A stretch of 64,000 bases of DNA from assembly GCF_000152725.1 (NCBI RefSeq), contig NZ_CH724131.1, positions 2,329,167 through 2,393,166 of the forward strand, in the 5' to 3' direction. The notes beneath the pieces were generated by a model that saw nothing but the letters and a program-made list of their open reading frames with translations, did not search any database and had not been told where the DNA came from. Position numbers and translations under genes: made by a program. Positions 8,404-17,766 of this stretch are shown piece after piece (the stretch's first letter is position 1; each line of letters starts with the position of its first letter). Origin of the DNA: Pseudooceanicola batsensis HTCC2597 (lineage in GTDB: Bacteria; Pseudomonadota; Alphaproteobacteria; Rhodobacterales; Rhodobacteraceae).

Positions 8404-9591
8404 TCAGAGCCCCAGCATGGTCTTGGTCAGGATGTTCCGCTGGATCTCGTTCGATCCACCGAAAATCGAGGTCTTGCGGTTGTTGAAGTACCGCGCGGCA
8501 TTGTTCGCATGACCCGAAGGGGCCACATCGAGGTTGCTGTCCTTGAAGCTGCCCGGGAACGGGGCCGCGGCAGGGCCGAGCGCCCGGCGGCGGATGTCCT
8601 TGAGCTCCTGGTTGATCACCGTGCCCTTGATCTTGAGGATCGAGGTTTCCGGTCCGGGCGCCCCCTGTTTCTGCGCGGTGAAGAGCATCCGCAGATTCGT
8701 GAGCTTCATCGCCTCGAGATCGATCTCGGCCTGGGCCACGCGGGCCGCGAAAAGCGGATCCTCGGCCAGCGGCTTGCCGTTGCGGGTGATCTTTTTCGCC
8801 AGCTGCTTGACCTCTTCCAGTTCGAGCATCGAGAAGCCGACGCCGGCAATGCCCGTCCGCTCATGCGTCAGCAGGTACTTGGCAATCGTCCAGCCCTTGT
8901 TCTCTTCGCCGACGAGGTTTTCGTAGGGCACACGCACATCGGTGAAGAAGACCTCGTTCACCTCGTGCCCGCCCTCGATCAGCTTGATCGGCCGCACTTC
9001 GACGCCCGGCGTGGACATGTCGACGAGGATGAAGGAAATGCCTTCCTGCTGCTTCACGTCCGGATCGGTGCGGACGAGGCAGAAGATCATGTTCGCGTGC
9101 TGGCCGAGCGTGGTCCAGGTCTTCTGGCCGTTGATCACCCACTCGTCGCCTTCGCGCACCGCGCGGGTCTTGAGCGAGGCGAGGTCCGATCCGGCGCCCG
9201 GCTCGGAATAGCCCTGGCACCACCAGTCGTCACCGTTCAGGATGCGCGGCAGGTAGTAGTCCTGCTGCTCCTTCGACCCGAACTTCTGCAGCACCGGACC
9301 GAGCATCGACAGCCCGAAGGGAACGATTCGGGGGGCGTAGGCGGCGCTGCTCTCCTCGTCGAAGATATGCCGCTCGACCGGGCCCCAGCCCGGCCCGCCG
9401 AATTCCTCGGCCCATGTCGTCGCCAGCCAGCCCTTTTTGTTCAGGATGGCGTGATACCGCTCCATGTGCTCCTTGGTCAGCTCGCCGCCATTCCGGACGG
9501 CATCGCGAATGTCGTCCGGCAGGTTCTCGGCAAAGAAGTCCCTGACCTCCTGGCGGAACGCCTCTTCCTCGGGGGTGAAGTTCAGATCCAT
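8404..9591 (-). CDS. Acyl-CoA dehydrogenase, large-subunit type (PimC-like)
   Basis: A 395-aa FAD-dependent acyl-CoA dehydrogenase. It shows GYSEPGAGSDLASLKTRAVR (about 137-156), the NGQKTWTT flavin-binding strand and the C-terminal NRKTSIFGGSNEIQRNIL. In short- and medium-chain enzymes the last motif reads YEGT and supplies the catalytic glutamate; here it is FGGS, so the base must sit elsewhere, as in other PimC/FadE-type subunits. Together with the downstream 350-aa protein it probably forms a heteromeric complex that introduces a trans-2 double bond and passes electrons to ETF. It lies in the middle of the operon led by the fused hydratase/dehydrogenase. Confidence 0.88.
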   Translation of the reverse strand: MDLNFTPEEEAFRQEVRDFFAENLPDDIRDAVRNGGELTKEHMERYHAILNKKGWLATTWAEEFGGPGWGPVERHIFDEESSAAYAPRIVPFGLSMLGPVLQKFGSKEQQDYYLPRILNGDDWWCQGYSEPGAGSDLASLKTRAVREGDEWVINGQKTWTTLGQHANMIFCLVRTDPDVKQQEGISFILVDMSTPGVEVRPIKLIEGGHEVNEVFFTDVRVPYENLVGEENKGWTIAKYLLTHERTGIAGVGFSMLELEEVKQLAKKITRNGKPLAEDPLFAARVAQAEIDLEAMKLTNLRMLFTAQKQGAPGPETSILKIKGTVINQELKDIRRRALGPAAAPFPGSFKDSNLDVAPSGHANNAARYFNNRKTSIFGGSNEIQRNILTKTMLGL

Positions 9592-9603
9592 GGTCTCGCC
9601 TCC

Positions 9604-11703
9604 TTACGAGTTCATGTCGGCAAAGGTCGTTCCGTCGTCGGCCATCTTGCGCAGCAGCGGCGGAACCTGCCAATAGTTGGGGTCTTCCTTGGCATATTCC
9701 TCGATCCGGCGCACCAGTTCCGCTGCGCCAATCGTGTCGGCATAGTGCAGCGGCCCCCCGCGGAAGCGCGGGAAACCGTAGCCGAAGAGGAAGACCATAT
9801 CGACGTCGATGGGTCTTTTCGCCGTGCCGTCTTCGACCACGCGGGTCGCCTCCGAGATGAAGGCCGTCATGTAGCGGTCGACGATCTCCTGTTCGGTGAA
9901 CTCCTTGGGTGTGATCCCCTTTTCGGCCCGCACCTCGTCGATGATCTCGTCGACCGCCGGGTTGGGCACGGGCGCGCCGGTCTCGTAGAGGTAATAGCCC
10001 TTGCCCGTCTTGCGGCCATAGCCTTCGCGCTCGCAGATGCGGTCGGCGATATCGCCGCCATAGCGTTCGTCCGCGGGCAGACCTTCTTCCTTGCGGCGCT
10101 GCCGGGTCATGTAGCCGATGTCGAGCCCGGCCAGGTCGCCGACCTTGTGCGGCCCCATCGCCATGCCGAAGTTCTCCAGCGCGGTATCGACTTCGGCGGG
10201 CGAGGCGCCGTCGAGAACGAGATACGAGATCACCTTGCCGTAGTGGCCGAGGATCCGATTGCCGATGAAGCCGTCGCAGACCTGCGCCAGCACGCCGACC
10301 TTCTTGAGCTTCTTGGCCAGGGCAAAGCCCGTGGCCAGCGCATCCGGCGCCGTTTTCTCGCCCTGCACGATTTCAAGCAGGCGCATCACATGCGCGGGCG
10401 AGAAGAAGTGCAGGCCCAGAACATCCTGCGGACGGTCCGTGGTGGCCGCGATCTTGTCGATGTCCAGATAGGAGGTGTTCGAGGCAAGAATCGCGCCCGG
10501 CTTGCAGATCGTGTTCAGCTTGCCGAAGATGTCCTTCTTGATCTCCATCTTCTCGAAGACGGCCTCGATGACGAGGTCCACATCCGAGAGGTCCTCCATG
10601 TTCAGCGACGGCTCGAGCATGGCCAGAGCCGCATCGCGTTTGTCCGACGTCATCTTTCCGCGCGACAGCGCACCATCCAGGTTCTTGGTGATCGTCGCCA
10701 CGCCACGGTCCAGCCCCTCCTGCTGCACCTCGATCAGGCGGACCGGAATGCCCGCCATCAGGCAGGAGGTCGTGATGCCCGACCCCATCGTGCCGCCGCC
10801 GATCACGCCGATCTTGTCCAGAGACCGGGTTTCGCCCTTGGCTTCGGGAATGTTCGACACCGCCCGCTCGCCAAAGAAGGCGTGGATCAGCCCGGACCGC
10901 TGCGGCGAGTTCATGCAGACGAGGAAATGCTCGCGCTCGGCCGCAAGACCTTCGTCGATCGGCTTGGTGGAGGCGGCGATGGCCTTGACGCATTCCGCCA
11001 GGTTGATCAGGTGCGGGTTTTTCTTCTGCACCATCTCCAACGTCTGCTGGACCGCCGCATCGTCGGCCTGGGCCTGGAGCTGGTCCGTCCGGCGCGTCGG
11101 CAACGTCCCGGCGACGACCTCCTGCCCCATGGCGATGGCGATCTCGCGCGGATCGCCTGCCTCGACGACGCGGTCGATGGCGCCTTTCTCGACACCCTCT
11201 TCGACAGGCACATGACGGCCCGACACGGCGATGTCCAGGGCGTAGGCGATGCCCGATAGGCGCGGCAGACGCTGCGTGCCGCCGGCACCGGGCAGAATCC
11301 CCAGAAGAACCTCGGGCAGGCCGAACTTGGCCCCCTTCATGCCGACCCGCGCGTGGGTGGCCAGCGCCGTCTCGTAGCCGCCGCCCAATGCCGTGCCGTG
11401 AATGATCGAAACCGTCGGAATGGCGCTCTGCTCCATCTCGCTCAGAACCTCGGTCAGGCCCGGCGCCTTGGGCGGCTGCCCGAATTCCCGGATATCGGCC
11501 CCGGCGATGAAGGTCCGCCCGGCGCAGTAGAGGGCGATGGCCTTGGCCTTTCCCTCTTCGTTGATCTTGCGGAACGCGTCCTGCAGTCCGGCGCGAACGG
11601 CGACACCGGTGGCGTTCACCGGCGGGTTGTCGACACAGACAAGCGCGACATCGCCTTCGTATCCATAGCTGACTGCTTCACTTGTGGAATTGGATTCGGC
11701 CAT
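9604..11703 (-). CDS. Bifunctional enoyl-CoA hydratase / 3-hydroxyacyl-CoA dehydrogenase (FadB/FadJ/PimF-like)
   Basis: A 699-aa fusion. The N-terminal crotonase domain has an oxyanion loop (AGADIREF, about 68-75) and both catalytic glutamates (Glu111 in GGGYETAL and Glu131 in LPEVLLG). The NAD-binding dehydrogenase domain has the GGGTMGSG loop at 302-309, followed by the LHFFSPAHVMRLLEIV segment and a duplicated C-terminal helical domain. It hydrates 2-enoyl-CoA and oxidises the 3-hydroxyacyl-CoA in beta-oxidation. GAGGGG lies six bases before the ATG. It is the first gene of an operon with two acyl-CoA dehydrogenases and a thioesterase, and has a good promoter about 100 bases upstream. No thiolase is adjacent. 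Confidence 0.93.
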   Translation of the reverse strand: MAESNSTSEAVSYGYEGDVALVCVDNPPVNATGVAVRAGLQDAFRKINEEGKAKAIALYCAGRTFIAGADIREFGQPPKAPGLTEVLSEMEQSAIPTVSIIHGTALGGGYETALATHARVGMKGAKFGLPEVLLGILPGAGGTQRLPRLSGIAYALDIAVSGRHVPVEEGVEKGAIDRVVEAGDPREIAIAMGQEVVAGTLPTRRTDQLQAQADDAAVQQTLEMVQKKNPHLINLAECVKAIAASTKPIDEGLAAEREHFLVCMNSPQRSGLIHAFFGERAVSNIPEAKGETRSLDKIGVIGGGTMGSGITTSCLMAGIPVRLIEVQQEGLDRGVATITKNLDGALSRGKMTSDKRDAALAMLEPSLNMEDLSDVDLVIEAVFEKMEIKKDIFGKLNTICKPGAILASNTSYLDIDKIAATTDRPQDVLGLHFFSPAHVMRLLEIVQGEKTAPDALATGFALAKKLKKVGVLAQVCDGFIGNRILGHYGKVISYLVLDGASPAEVDTALENFGMAMGPHKVGDLAGLDIGYMTRQRRKEEGLPADERYGGDIADRICEREGYGRKTGKGYYLYETGAPVPNPAVDEIIDEVRAEKGITPKEFTEQEIVDRYMTAFISEATRVVEDGTAKRPIDVDMVFLFGYGFPRFRGGPLHYADTIGAAELVRRIEEYAKEDPNYWQVPPLLRKMADDGTTFADMNS

Positions 11704-11802
11704 GTCGGTCCCCTCGCCTTACGGATTCAAGCCAATGGGAGAAGGCCGCCCCGGCCGATGCGGTCCGGATCGGCGGGCAATGTCTCCTCCCTGATGGCGG
11801 AG

Positions 11803-11831
11803 AACCTAAGCCGCCGGTCCCAAGTCGTCAA
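11803..11831 (-). promoter_or_regulatory. Sigma70-type promoter of the beta-oxidation operon
   Basis: On the minus strand TTGACG (11831-11826) and TAGGTT (11808-11803) are separated by 17 bases. It drives towards the ATG at 11703, leaving a leader of about 90 bases. Its position just beyond the adenine deaminase stop indicates the catabolic operon is transcribed separately from that gene. Confidence 0.7.
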
Positions 11832-11848
11832 TCACGTGGAATTGCGTT

Positions 11849-11859
11849 TTGCAGTGCAG
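11849..11859. promoter_or_regulatory. Near-palindrome TTGCAGTGCAG upstream of the promoter
   Basis: TTGCA-G-TGCAG, one mismatch from a perfect 11-base palindrome, is centred about 23 bases upstream of the -35 box of the beta-oxidation promoter. It lies in a locally AT-rich stretch. It could be a binding site for a fatty-acid-responsive regulator; no cognate regulator is encoded next to it, so this is inference. Confidence 0.35.
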
Positions 11860-11869
11860 AATTATTCCC

Positions 11870-13570
11870 TCAGCCCGGGATGATCTCGAATTTCGTGACG
11901 TCGACCATCCCGCGGTCCGTGATCTTGAGCGCGGGGATGACCGGCAGGGCCAGAAACGCGAGCTGCAGGAACGGCTCGTCCAGCGTGACGCCGAGGCCCT
12001 TGGCCGCCTCGCGCAATTCCACCAGCCGGTCATGCACGACCTCGAACGGCTGATCCGACATCAGTCCCGCGACCGGGAGCGCCAGCTCGGCCAGGACCGC
12101 GCCGTCCCGAACCACGACGAATCCGCCCTGAAGCTCGGCCAGCCGGTTCGCGGCATGGGCCATGTCCCCGTACTCGGCCCCGACTACGGCGATGTTGTGG
12201 TGATCGTGGCAGACAGTCGATGCGATCGCCCCCGTCTTCAGCCCGAACCCTTTCACGAACCCCGTGGCGACATTGCCGTTGATCCCGTGCCGTTCGGCCA
12301 CCGCGATCTTGACCAGGTCGCGCCCGAGGTCGGGGCGTTTGTCGCCGTTCTCGATTTCGATGATCTCGGTCAGGTGCTCGGTGATGATCTTTCCGGGGAT
12401 GATGCCGATCACGTCGGTTTTGGGCCGGTTTCCTCCGGTCCGGAACTGCTCGGGCCGAAGCGTTTCGATCCGGACCGACCCGTGTCCCACGGGCGGCGTG
12501 ATCCGACGCGCGGCAAAGGCCTCATCCCCCATGACCACGCCGTCGGAGATGACCATCTCGGCCCGGCAGGCGGACACGTCCCGCAGCGCGACGATATCCG
12601 CCCGCTTGCCCGGCGCGATCTGGCCGTGATCCTTCAGCCCGAAGGCTTCGGCCGCCGACAGCGAGGCCGCGCGGTAGACCGCCAGCGGCGGACAGCCCAG
12701 CCGGATCAATTCGCGGATCATGTAGTCCAGATGCCCGTGCTCGCCGATATCCAGCGGGTTCCGGTCGTCCGTGCACAGACACATGTAGGCGGATGTCACA
12801 TCGGTCAGAAGCGGCTGGAGCGCGTGAAGATCCTTCGACACCGACCCCTCGCGGATCAGGACGCGCATGCCCTTCCGCAGCTTCTCGCGCGCCTCCTCGG
12901 CGGTCGTCGCCTCGTGTTCGGTCCGGATGCCGGCCGCGACATAGGCGTTCAGGTCCTTGCCCCCAAGCTGCGGGCAGTGCCCGTCGATATGCCGCCCCCG
13001 AAAGGCCTCCAGCTTGGCCATGCAGCCAGGATCCTGAAAGACCACCCCGGGATAGTTCATGAACTCGGCCAGCCCGATCACCTGCGGATGATCCATCAGC
13101 GGCACCAGGTCCTCGGCCTCGATCCGCGCGCCGGCGGTCTCCATGTGCGAGGAGGGCACACAGGACGAGAGGTTCACGCGGATGTCCATCACCGTCTCGG
13201 ACGCGGCGTCGAGAAAGTACCGGATGCCCTCGACCCCGATCACGTTGGCGATCTCGTGCGGGTCGCAGATCGCGGTGGTCACCCCGCGCGGCCCGACGCA
13301 GCGGTCGAATTCGTGCGGCGTGACCAGCGAGCTTTCGATATGCAGATGCGTGTCGATGAATCCGGGGACGAGCGTCATTCCCGCCACGTCGACGACGCGC
13401 TCGGCCTCGTAATCGGCGCCGATCCCGACGATCGTTCCGCCGCAGATCGCCACGTCGCCCGTGATCCGGTCACCGGTCACCATGTCCCAGACCTCTCCGC
13501 CCCTCAGGACCAGATCGGCGGGCATGTCGCCCCGGCCCTGCGAAATCAGACGGGAGAGCGGTTCGGCCAT
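11870..13570 (-). CDS. ade: Adenine deaminase
   Basis: A 566-aa amidohydrolase-superfamily enzyme that deaminates adenine to hypoxanthine. It has the metal-binding [12 protein letters not shown] with His75 and His77, a second metal site around [10 protein letters not shown], and the adenine deaminase C-terminal domain with [14 protein letters not shown]. Length and domain order match bacterial Ade, not the eukaryote-type adenosine/adenine deaminases. The start has an AGAGGTGA sequence before the ATG at 13570. It is upstream of, and on the same strand as, the beta-oxidation operon but separated from it by a promoter, so co-transcription is unlikely to be obligatory. Confidence 0.93.
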   Translation of the reverse strand: MAEPLSRLISQGRGDMPADLVLRGGEVWDMVTGDRITGDVAICGGTIVGIGADYEAERVVDVAGMTLVPGFIDTHLHIESSLVTPHEFDRCVGPRGVTTAICDPHEIANVIGVEGIRYFLDAASETVMDIRVNLSSCVPSSHMETAGARIEAEDLVPLMDHPQVIGLAEFMNYPGVVFQDPGCMAKLEAFRGRHIDGHCPQLGGKDLNAYVAAGIRTEHEATTAEEAREKLRKGMRVLIREGSVSKDLHALQPLLTDVTSAYMCLCTDDRNPLDIGEHGHLDYMIRELIRLGCPPLAVYRAASLSAAEAFGLKDHGQIAPGKRADIVALRDVSACRAEMVISDGVVMGDEAFAARRITPPVGHGSVRIETLRPEQFRTGGNRPKTDVIGIIPGKIITEHLTEIIEIENGDKRPDLGRDLVKIAVAERHGINGNVATGFVKGFGLKTGAIASTVCHDHHNIAVVGAEYGDMAHAANRLAELQGGFVVVRDGAVLAELALPVAGLMSDQPFEVVHDRLVELREAAKGLGVTLDEPFLQLAFLALPVIPALKITDRGMVDVTKFEIIPG

Positions 13571-13692
13571 GGGTCACCTCTTGCAGCTGTCACGGCGAAG
13601 CAAACGCAAGCCACGGCGGAAAGTCCAGCCCCGGCCCTTTACCGCGCCCCCGCGACCGCCGATAACCGGCCCGACCTGCAAGGAGCATCGCG

Positions 13693-14394
13693 ATGAGCCT
13701 GTTCGACCTCCCCCCCATCCCCGACGTGCCGGTGAACGGCGAAAACCGCGGCTATCCAGTGCGCCGCATCTTCTGCGTCGGCCGCAACTACGCGGACCAC
13801 GCGCGCGAGATGGGGCAGGAACCCGACCTTGAGGCGCCGTTCTATTTCACCAAGACGCCGGCGGCCTTGTGCCTGACTGGCGCCACCGTGCCCTACGCCC
13901 CGGGCACCTCGGACCTTCACCACGAGATGGAGCTGGTCGTGGCACTCGGCGCCAGCGTCTTCCGCGCCGATCGTGAAGCGGCGGCGAACGCGGTCTACGC
14001 CTATGCCTGCGGTCTCGACATGACGCGGCGCGACCGGCAGCAAGATGCCAAGGACAAGCGGCGCCCCTGGGATCTCGGCAAGGATTTCGAAAACGCCGCC
14101 GTCATCGCACCCCTCAGCAAGACCGCGACGTTGCCCCCCCTCGGCCCGCAGAGCATCCGCCTGACCGTCAACGGCGATGTCCGGCAGGAAGCGAAGCTCG
14201 ACCAGCTGCTGCATGACGTGCCGGCCGTCATTGCACATCTCTCGGGCTACTATCACCTGGGCCCCGGCGATCTGATCTATACCGGTACCCCGGCCGGCGT
14301 GGGGGCCGTCGAGCAAGGCGATGTTCTGAAAGGCGATATCGACGGCCTCGACCCCATCGAACTGACGATCGGCGCGCCGGAAGGCCCCGCCTGA
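13693..14394 (+). CDS. Fumarylacetoacetate hydrolase family protein
   Basis: A 233-aa single-domain FAH-fold enzyme. It shows the family start FCVGRNYADHAREMG and metal ligands in the motif HHEMELVVALG (Glu78, Glu80) and GLD (Asp109). Bacterial members of this size are acylpyruvate hydrolases, fumarylpyruvate hydrolases or oxaloacetate decarboxylases; FTKTPAAL and TGTPAGVGAV are typical of the acylpyruvase group. AAGGAG lies seven bases before the ATG. Neighbours (adenine deaminase divergent, TetR downstream) do not reveal the pathway. Confidence 0.85.
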   Translation: MSLFDLPPIPDVPVNGENRGYPVRRIFCVGRNYADHAREMGQEPDLEAPFYFTKTPAALCLTGATVPYAPGTSDLHHEMELVVALGASVFRADREAAANAVYAYACGLDMTRRDRQQDAKDKRRPWDLGKDFENAAVIAPLSKTATLPPLGPQSIRLTVNGDVRQEAKLDQLLHDVPAVIAHLSGYYHLGPGDLIYTGTPAGVGAVEQGDVLKGDIDGLDPIELTIGAPEGPA

Positions 14395-14517
14395 CAGCAC
14401 GGCGGCGACCCGGCTCAGGGCGCCGGCACCTGGTCAAAAACGCTGCACGCGCAGTCAAATTCCTTCGCGCGCGCAGAAATTCGCTGCGCAGCAGCATGAA
14501 TGCGCTAGAATAGGGGC

Positions 14518-15045
14518 ATGAGTCGCAAGCAACGCCTTTCCGCCGATGACTGGCTCCATGCCGGGCTGCGGGCCCTTGCCGCTTCAGGGCCCGAGGCCCT
14601 GAAGGCAGAGCCGCTGGCGCGCGCGCTCGACACGACCAAGGGGTCTTTCTACTGGCATTTCGAGGACGTACCGCGGTTTAGGCAGGCGCTGCTCAAGTTC
14701 TGGCGCGACGTTTCCGGCAAGATGCCGAGCCCCCCCTCCGAGAGATCCGACGCGGTGGCGCAGCTTCATGCCATCATGCGCGACGGGTTCGGCGGCGATT
14801 CGGCGACCGAGGCCGCCATGCGCAGCTGGGCCGCGACCGACCCCGCGGCCGCCGAGACGATCGGCGAACTCGATGGCGCCCGACTCGCCCATCTCTCCGC
14901 GATTCTCCGCAAGCTGGACGTGACGAACCCCGACATCGCGCTCAGCCTCTATGCCGCCAAGGTCGGCATGGGAAGCCTCGCCCGGGGCACAAGCGACGAC
15001 GACGCCCTGTCCACCATCGTCGATCTGGTGCTCGCCCTCCGCTAG
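14518..15045 (+). CDS. TetR/AcrR family transcriptional regulator
   Basis: A 175-aa regulator with the TetR helix-turn-helix ([19 protein letters not shown], about 34-52), in which [10 protein letters not shown] is the recognition helix region. The C-terminal domain is short. AGGGG lies directly before the ATG. It follows the FAH-family gene in the same direction with a 123-bp gap, so it may regulate that gene, but no clear operator is visible. Its stop codon shares CTAG with that of recO on the other strand. Confidence 0.8.
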   Translation: MSRKQRLSADDWLHAGLRALAASGPEALKAEPLARALDTTKGSFYWHFEDVPRFRQALLKFWRDVSGKMPSPPSERSDAVAQLHAIMRDGFGGDSATEAAMRSWAATDPAAAETIGELDGARLAHLSAILRKLDVTNPDIALSLYAAKVGMGSLARGTSDDDALSTIVDLVLALR

Positions 15046-15767
15046 ATCCCGGCGGCGAACCTGTCGACGAAGCGCTGCCGCGCCTCGGGTATCGGCTTCT
15101 GCCCGAGTTCCGGCGCCAGGTGTTCGGCAAGGAAATGGCCGGTGACGCGGAACCCCGAGAGGATTTCCTCGTCCGGCGCCTCGCCCTGCCGAAGCAGGCA
15201 GGGCGGCAGCGGCAGGAGTCGGTCCGCCCAGTCGCCCGCCCCCGCCGCCGTCACCGCCCGGCCGGTGCGCGGAGAGATGTAGTCCAGCCCCTCCCGCGCG
15301 CCCGTGACCGCGCATTCCGTCAGGTCGAGCCCGTATCCGAGGTCTTCCAGCAACGCCAGCTCCCAGTGCAGGTACGCCAGGGGCCAGAGGTCCATCTGCC
15401 CCAGAAGGTCCAGCAGTGTCTCGGTCCGTCTGTACAGCGCCTCATGCGCCTCGCGTTCGGGCAGGGCGAAACACAGCAGGGCCGTCACCGCGTTCAGACC
15501 CGCCAGCGCCAGGCGGTCGCCGAGGATCTGCGCCGCACGCGAGCGGACCGGCTCGACCGTGAAATGGCCGAGGTGCTCTTCGAGCCGCGCCTTCCAGGAG
15601 ATGTCCAGCTGCGCGCCCGGTTGCAGGACCGGGGCGAGTTTTCGCGAGGTCGCGCCGCGAACCACCCCCGCGTGGCGCCCGCGCCCCGGCGTGAAGACAT
15701 CGGCGATGGCGGCAGATTCGCCATGCCGCCGCACCGCCAGAAGGATTCCCTGATCGCGCCACTCCAT
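15042..15767 (-). CDS. recO: DNA repair protein RecO
   Basis: A 241-aa protein of the RecFOR pathway, which helps load RecA on SSB-coated DNA. The N-terminal OB fold begins [25 protein letters not shown], and the C-terminal helical domain contains [20 protein letters not shown], a recurrent RecO signature. Many RecO proteins carry a zinc-binding cysteine cluster in this region; here only isolated cysteines (ECAV, PCLLRQ) are seen, as in other alphaproteobacteria. It is normally close behind era; here a divergently oriented membrane-protein gene separates it from DUF1491/era. Confidence 0.9.
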   Translation of the reverse strand: MEWRDQGILLAVRRHGESAAIADVFTPGRGRHAGVVRGATSRKLAPVLQPGAQLDISWKARLEEHLGHFTVEPVRSRAAQILGDRLALAGLNAVTALLCFALPEREAHEALYRRTETLLDLLGQMDLWPLAYLHWELALLEDLGYGLDLTECAVTGAREGLDYISPRTGRAVTAAGAGDWADRLLPLPPCLLRQGEAPDEEILSGFRVTGHFLAEHLAPELGQKPIPEARQRFVDRFAAGI

Positions 15768-15821
15768 ACCCCCTTATCTGCGCCCTTGCGTGGCCGGGCA
15801 AGTTGGCGCAATCCTTGATCC

Positions 15822-16439
15822 ATGTCGCTGTCTCCGACCGTTCGCTTGCTTGCAGCACTGATCGCCGCGATGGCTCTCGCGGCGCTCGCCCTGCAGTTCC
15901 TGTCCGTGCAGCGGAACAATGCCGACGATACCCTGTGGGAGACGCTCTGGCGGCTTGGACGGTTCTTCACGATCCTGACGAACGGGCTGGTCGCAGGGAC
16001 GTTCGCCGTGCTCGCCATCCGGGGCCGCGTCGCCTCGCCCGTCTGGCTGGGTGGTGTGACCCTCTGGATCGGCATAACCGGTGCGGTCTATCACCTGCTT
16101 CTGGCCGAGACGGACGGCGAGAAGACCGGCATCGGCTGTTGGGCCAATTTCGGCATCCACACCAGCGTTCCGATCGTCGTCCTGCTCTGGTGGCTGGCCT
16201 TCGCGCCGCGGGACAGGCTGAACGTCACCGCGGCACTGGTCTGGATGTCCTGGCCGCTGATCTACGTCTGCTACGCGCTCCTGCGCGGGCAGTTCGACGG
16301 CGCCTATCCCTACTTCTTCACCAATCCCGACCGGATCGGCTGGACCGGCGTCCTGACCTGGTCCGCCGCGCTGGCGGGCGCCTTTTTCGTCGCGGGCCTG
16401 CTTCAGATCGCGCTCGCCCGGGTGGTACGAAACCGCTAG
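15822..16439 (+). CDS. Pr6Pr family membrane protein
   Basis: A 205-aa integral membrane protein with about six predicted hydrophobic segments (near residues 8-27, 47-65, 73-92, 112-128, 137-155 and 175-198). It matches the Pr6Pr (FAR-17a/AIG1-like) family in pattern: FFTILTNGLVAG, a TGAVYHLLL helix and NFGIHTSVPI in the fourth segment. No biochemical role is established for bacterial members. It lies on the opposite strand between recO and DUF1491, interrupting the usual era-recO run. It shares its CTAG stop with the DUF1491 gene. Confidence 0.8.
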   Translation: MSLSPTVRLLAALIAAMALAALALQFLSVQRNNADDTLWETLWRLGRFFTILTNGLVAGTFAVLAIRGRVASPVWLGGVTLWIGITGAVYHLLLAETDGEKTGIGCWANFGIHTSVPIVVLLWWLAFAPRDRLNVTAALVWMSWPLIYVCYALLRGQFDGAYPYFFTNPDRIGWTGVLTWSAALAGAFFVAGLLQIALARVVRNR

Positions 16440-16765
16440 TCCCGCAGCCCCGGCTCGTCCAGAAGATGTCGGCCCGCCTTGTCCTCGACCTCGATCACCC
16501 AGAGATCGGGGTCGAAACTGCGCTGGCGTCCGATGGCCGCATCCACCTCGCGTTCCTCTCCTTCGGAGAGAACCATCCAGTTCCGCGCACCTGTCATGAT
16601 GTCGAAGCTGCGCTGAAAGGCCCTGGCTTGCCCGTCGAGCGTGGACAGCTTGATCAGCACCGCCCCCGCCGTGTCGTCGCCATGCGCGACGACAAAGGCC
16701 GGAATGTCCTGCAACCGCAGCCGCGCGAGATAGGCATCGACCCAGATCCGGGCGGTCAGGCGCAT
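16436..16765 (-). CDS. DUF1491 family protein
   Basis: A 109-aa cytoplasmic protein with the DUF1491 pattern: MRLTARIWVDAYLARL at the start, a GDDTAGAVLIKL strand, the ARAFQRSFDIMTG segment and a C-terminal RSFDPDLWVIEVED. The family is restricted mainly to alphaproteobacteria and is usually found between era and recO. Function is unknown. It follows era by three bases and is surely co-transcribed with it. Its stop overlaps the convergent Pr6Pr gene at a CTAG. Confidence 0.88.
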   Translation of the reverse strand: MRLTARIWVDAYLARLRLQDIPAFVVAHGDDTAGAVLIKLSTLDGQARAFQRSFDIMTGARNWMVLSEGEEREVDAAIGRQRSFDPDLWVIEVEDKAGRHLLDEPGLRD

Positions 16766-16768
16766 GGC

Positions 16769-17674
16769 TCAGTTCCCGTCGCGGAAGTCGAGCCCCATTT
16801 CCGAATATCGCTCGGCCTCGTCCAGCCAGTTCTGGCGCACCTTCACTTGCAGGAACAGGTGCACGCGCCGCCCGAGAAACTCTTCCAGCTCTTCGCGCGC
16901 CGCCTTGCTCACGGCCTTGATCGTCTCGCCCTTGTTGCCGAGCACGATCCCCTTGTGCCCGTCCCGCGCGACATAGATCAGCTGATCGATCCGGGCCGAG
17001 CCGTCCTTGCGTTCCTCCCAGCTCTCCGTTTCGACGGTCAGCTGATAGGGCAGTTCCTGATGCAGGCGCAGGGTCAGCTTCTCGCGCGTCATCTCGGCCG
17101 CGATCATGCGCAGCGGCAGGTCGGCAATCTGATCCTCGGGATAGAGCCAGGGGCTTTCCGGCATTTCGGCGGCAAGCCATTCCTTCAAATCCTGGACGCC
17201 ATGACCCTTTTCGGCGGAAATCATGAAGGTCTTCTCGAACGGATAGGCCGCGTTCAGCCTCTCCGTCAGGTCCAGCAACTGCTTCGCCTCGACCCGGTCG
17301 ATCTTGTTGATCGCCAGCGCGACGCGCCGCCCCTTGGCCATCTGCTGCAACGTCTCGAGGATCTTCTCGACCCCCGGGGTCACGCCCCGGTGCGCCTCGA
17401 CTAGGAGCACGGTGAGATCGGCATCCGCCACGCCGCTCCAGGCGGCGGCGACCATCGCCCGGTCGAGCCGGCGCCTGGGCTGGAACAGCCCCGGCGTGTC
17501 GACGAAGACGATCTGGCTGTCGCCCTCGATGGCGACCCCCCGGATCCGCGCCCGGGTGGTCTGCACCTTGTGCGTGACGATCGACACTTTCGCCCCGACC
17601 ATGCGATTGGTCAGGGTGGACTTGCCCGCATTGGGCTCTCCGATCAGGGCGACGAATCCGGCGCGGGTGGTCAT
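16769..17674 (-). CDS. era: GTPase Era
   Basis: A 301-aa essential GTPase that binds 16S rRNA and acts in 30S subunit maturation. G1 is GEPNAGKST (12-20), G3 is DTPG (59-62) and G4 is NKID (123-126). The C-terminal KH domain includes the KGIVLGNKGETIKAVSKAAREELE segment that binds the 3' end of 16S rRNA. It lies downstream of rnc and the EEP nuclease gene and is followed closely by DUF1491. A 129-base gap with a weak hairpin separates it from the nuclease gene. Confidence 0.96.
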   Translation of the reverse strand: MTTRAGFVALIGEPNAGKSTLTNRMVGAKVSIVTHKVQTTRARIRGVAIEGDSQIVFVDTPGLFQPRRRLDRAMVAAAWSGVADADLTVLLVEAHRGVTPGVEKILETLQQMAKGRRVALAINKIDRVEAKQLLDLTERLNAAYPFEKTFMISAEKGHGVQDLKEWLAAEMPESPWLYPEDQIADLPLRMIAAEMTREKLTLRLHQELPYQLTVETESWEERKDGSARIDQLIYVARDGHKGIVLGNKGETIKAVSKAAREELEEFLGRRVHLFLQVKVRQNWLDEAERYSEMGLDFRDGN

Positions 17675-17766
17675 GGGTTCACCTTGTGATGCATCCCGGC
17701 CTCATACTGCACGGCGGCCCCCAGTGCCAGCACCAAGCGACGGCTTTGGCCTAAGGGGCGGACCTT

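Noticed and set aside
6982-11259. A 4.3-kb open frame on the plus strand opposite the acyl-CoA genes
   Set aside because: It is antisense to four well-supported genes, has no family-like features and is rich in Arg, His, Asp and Leu, as expected when a GC-rich gene is read in an antisense frame.
11849-13696. A 615-codon open frame antisense to adenine deaminase
   Set aside because: It is a shadow of the ade gene with low-complexity composition and no ribosome site.
14506-14517. TAGAAT just before the second TetR start as a leaderless promoter
   Set aside because: No -35 box lies at a suitable distance, and AGGGG directly before the ATG points to an ordinary leader.
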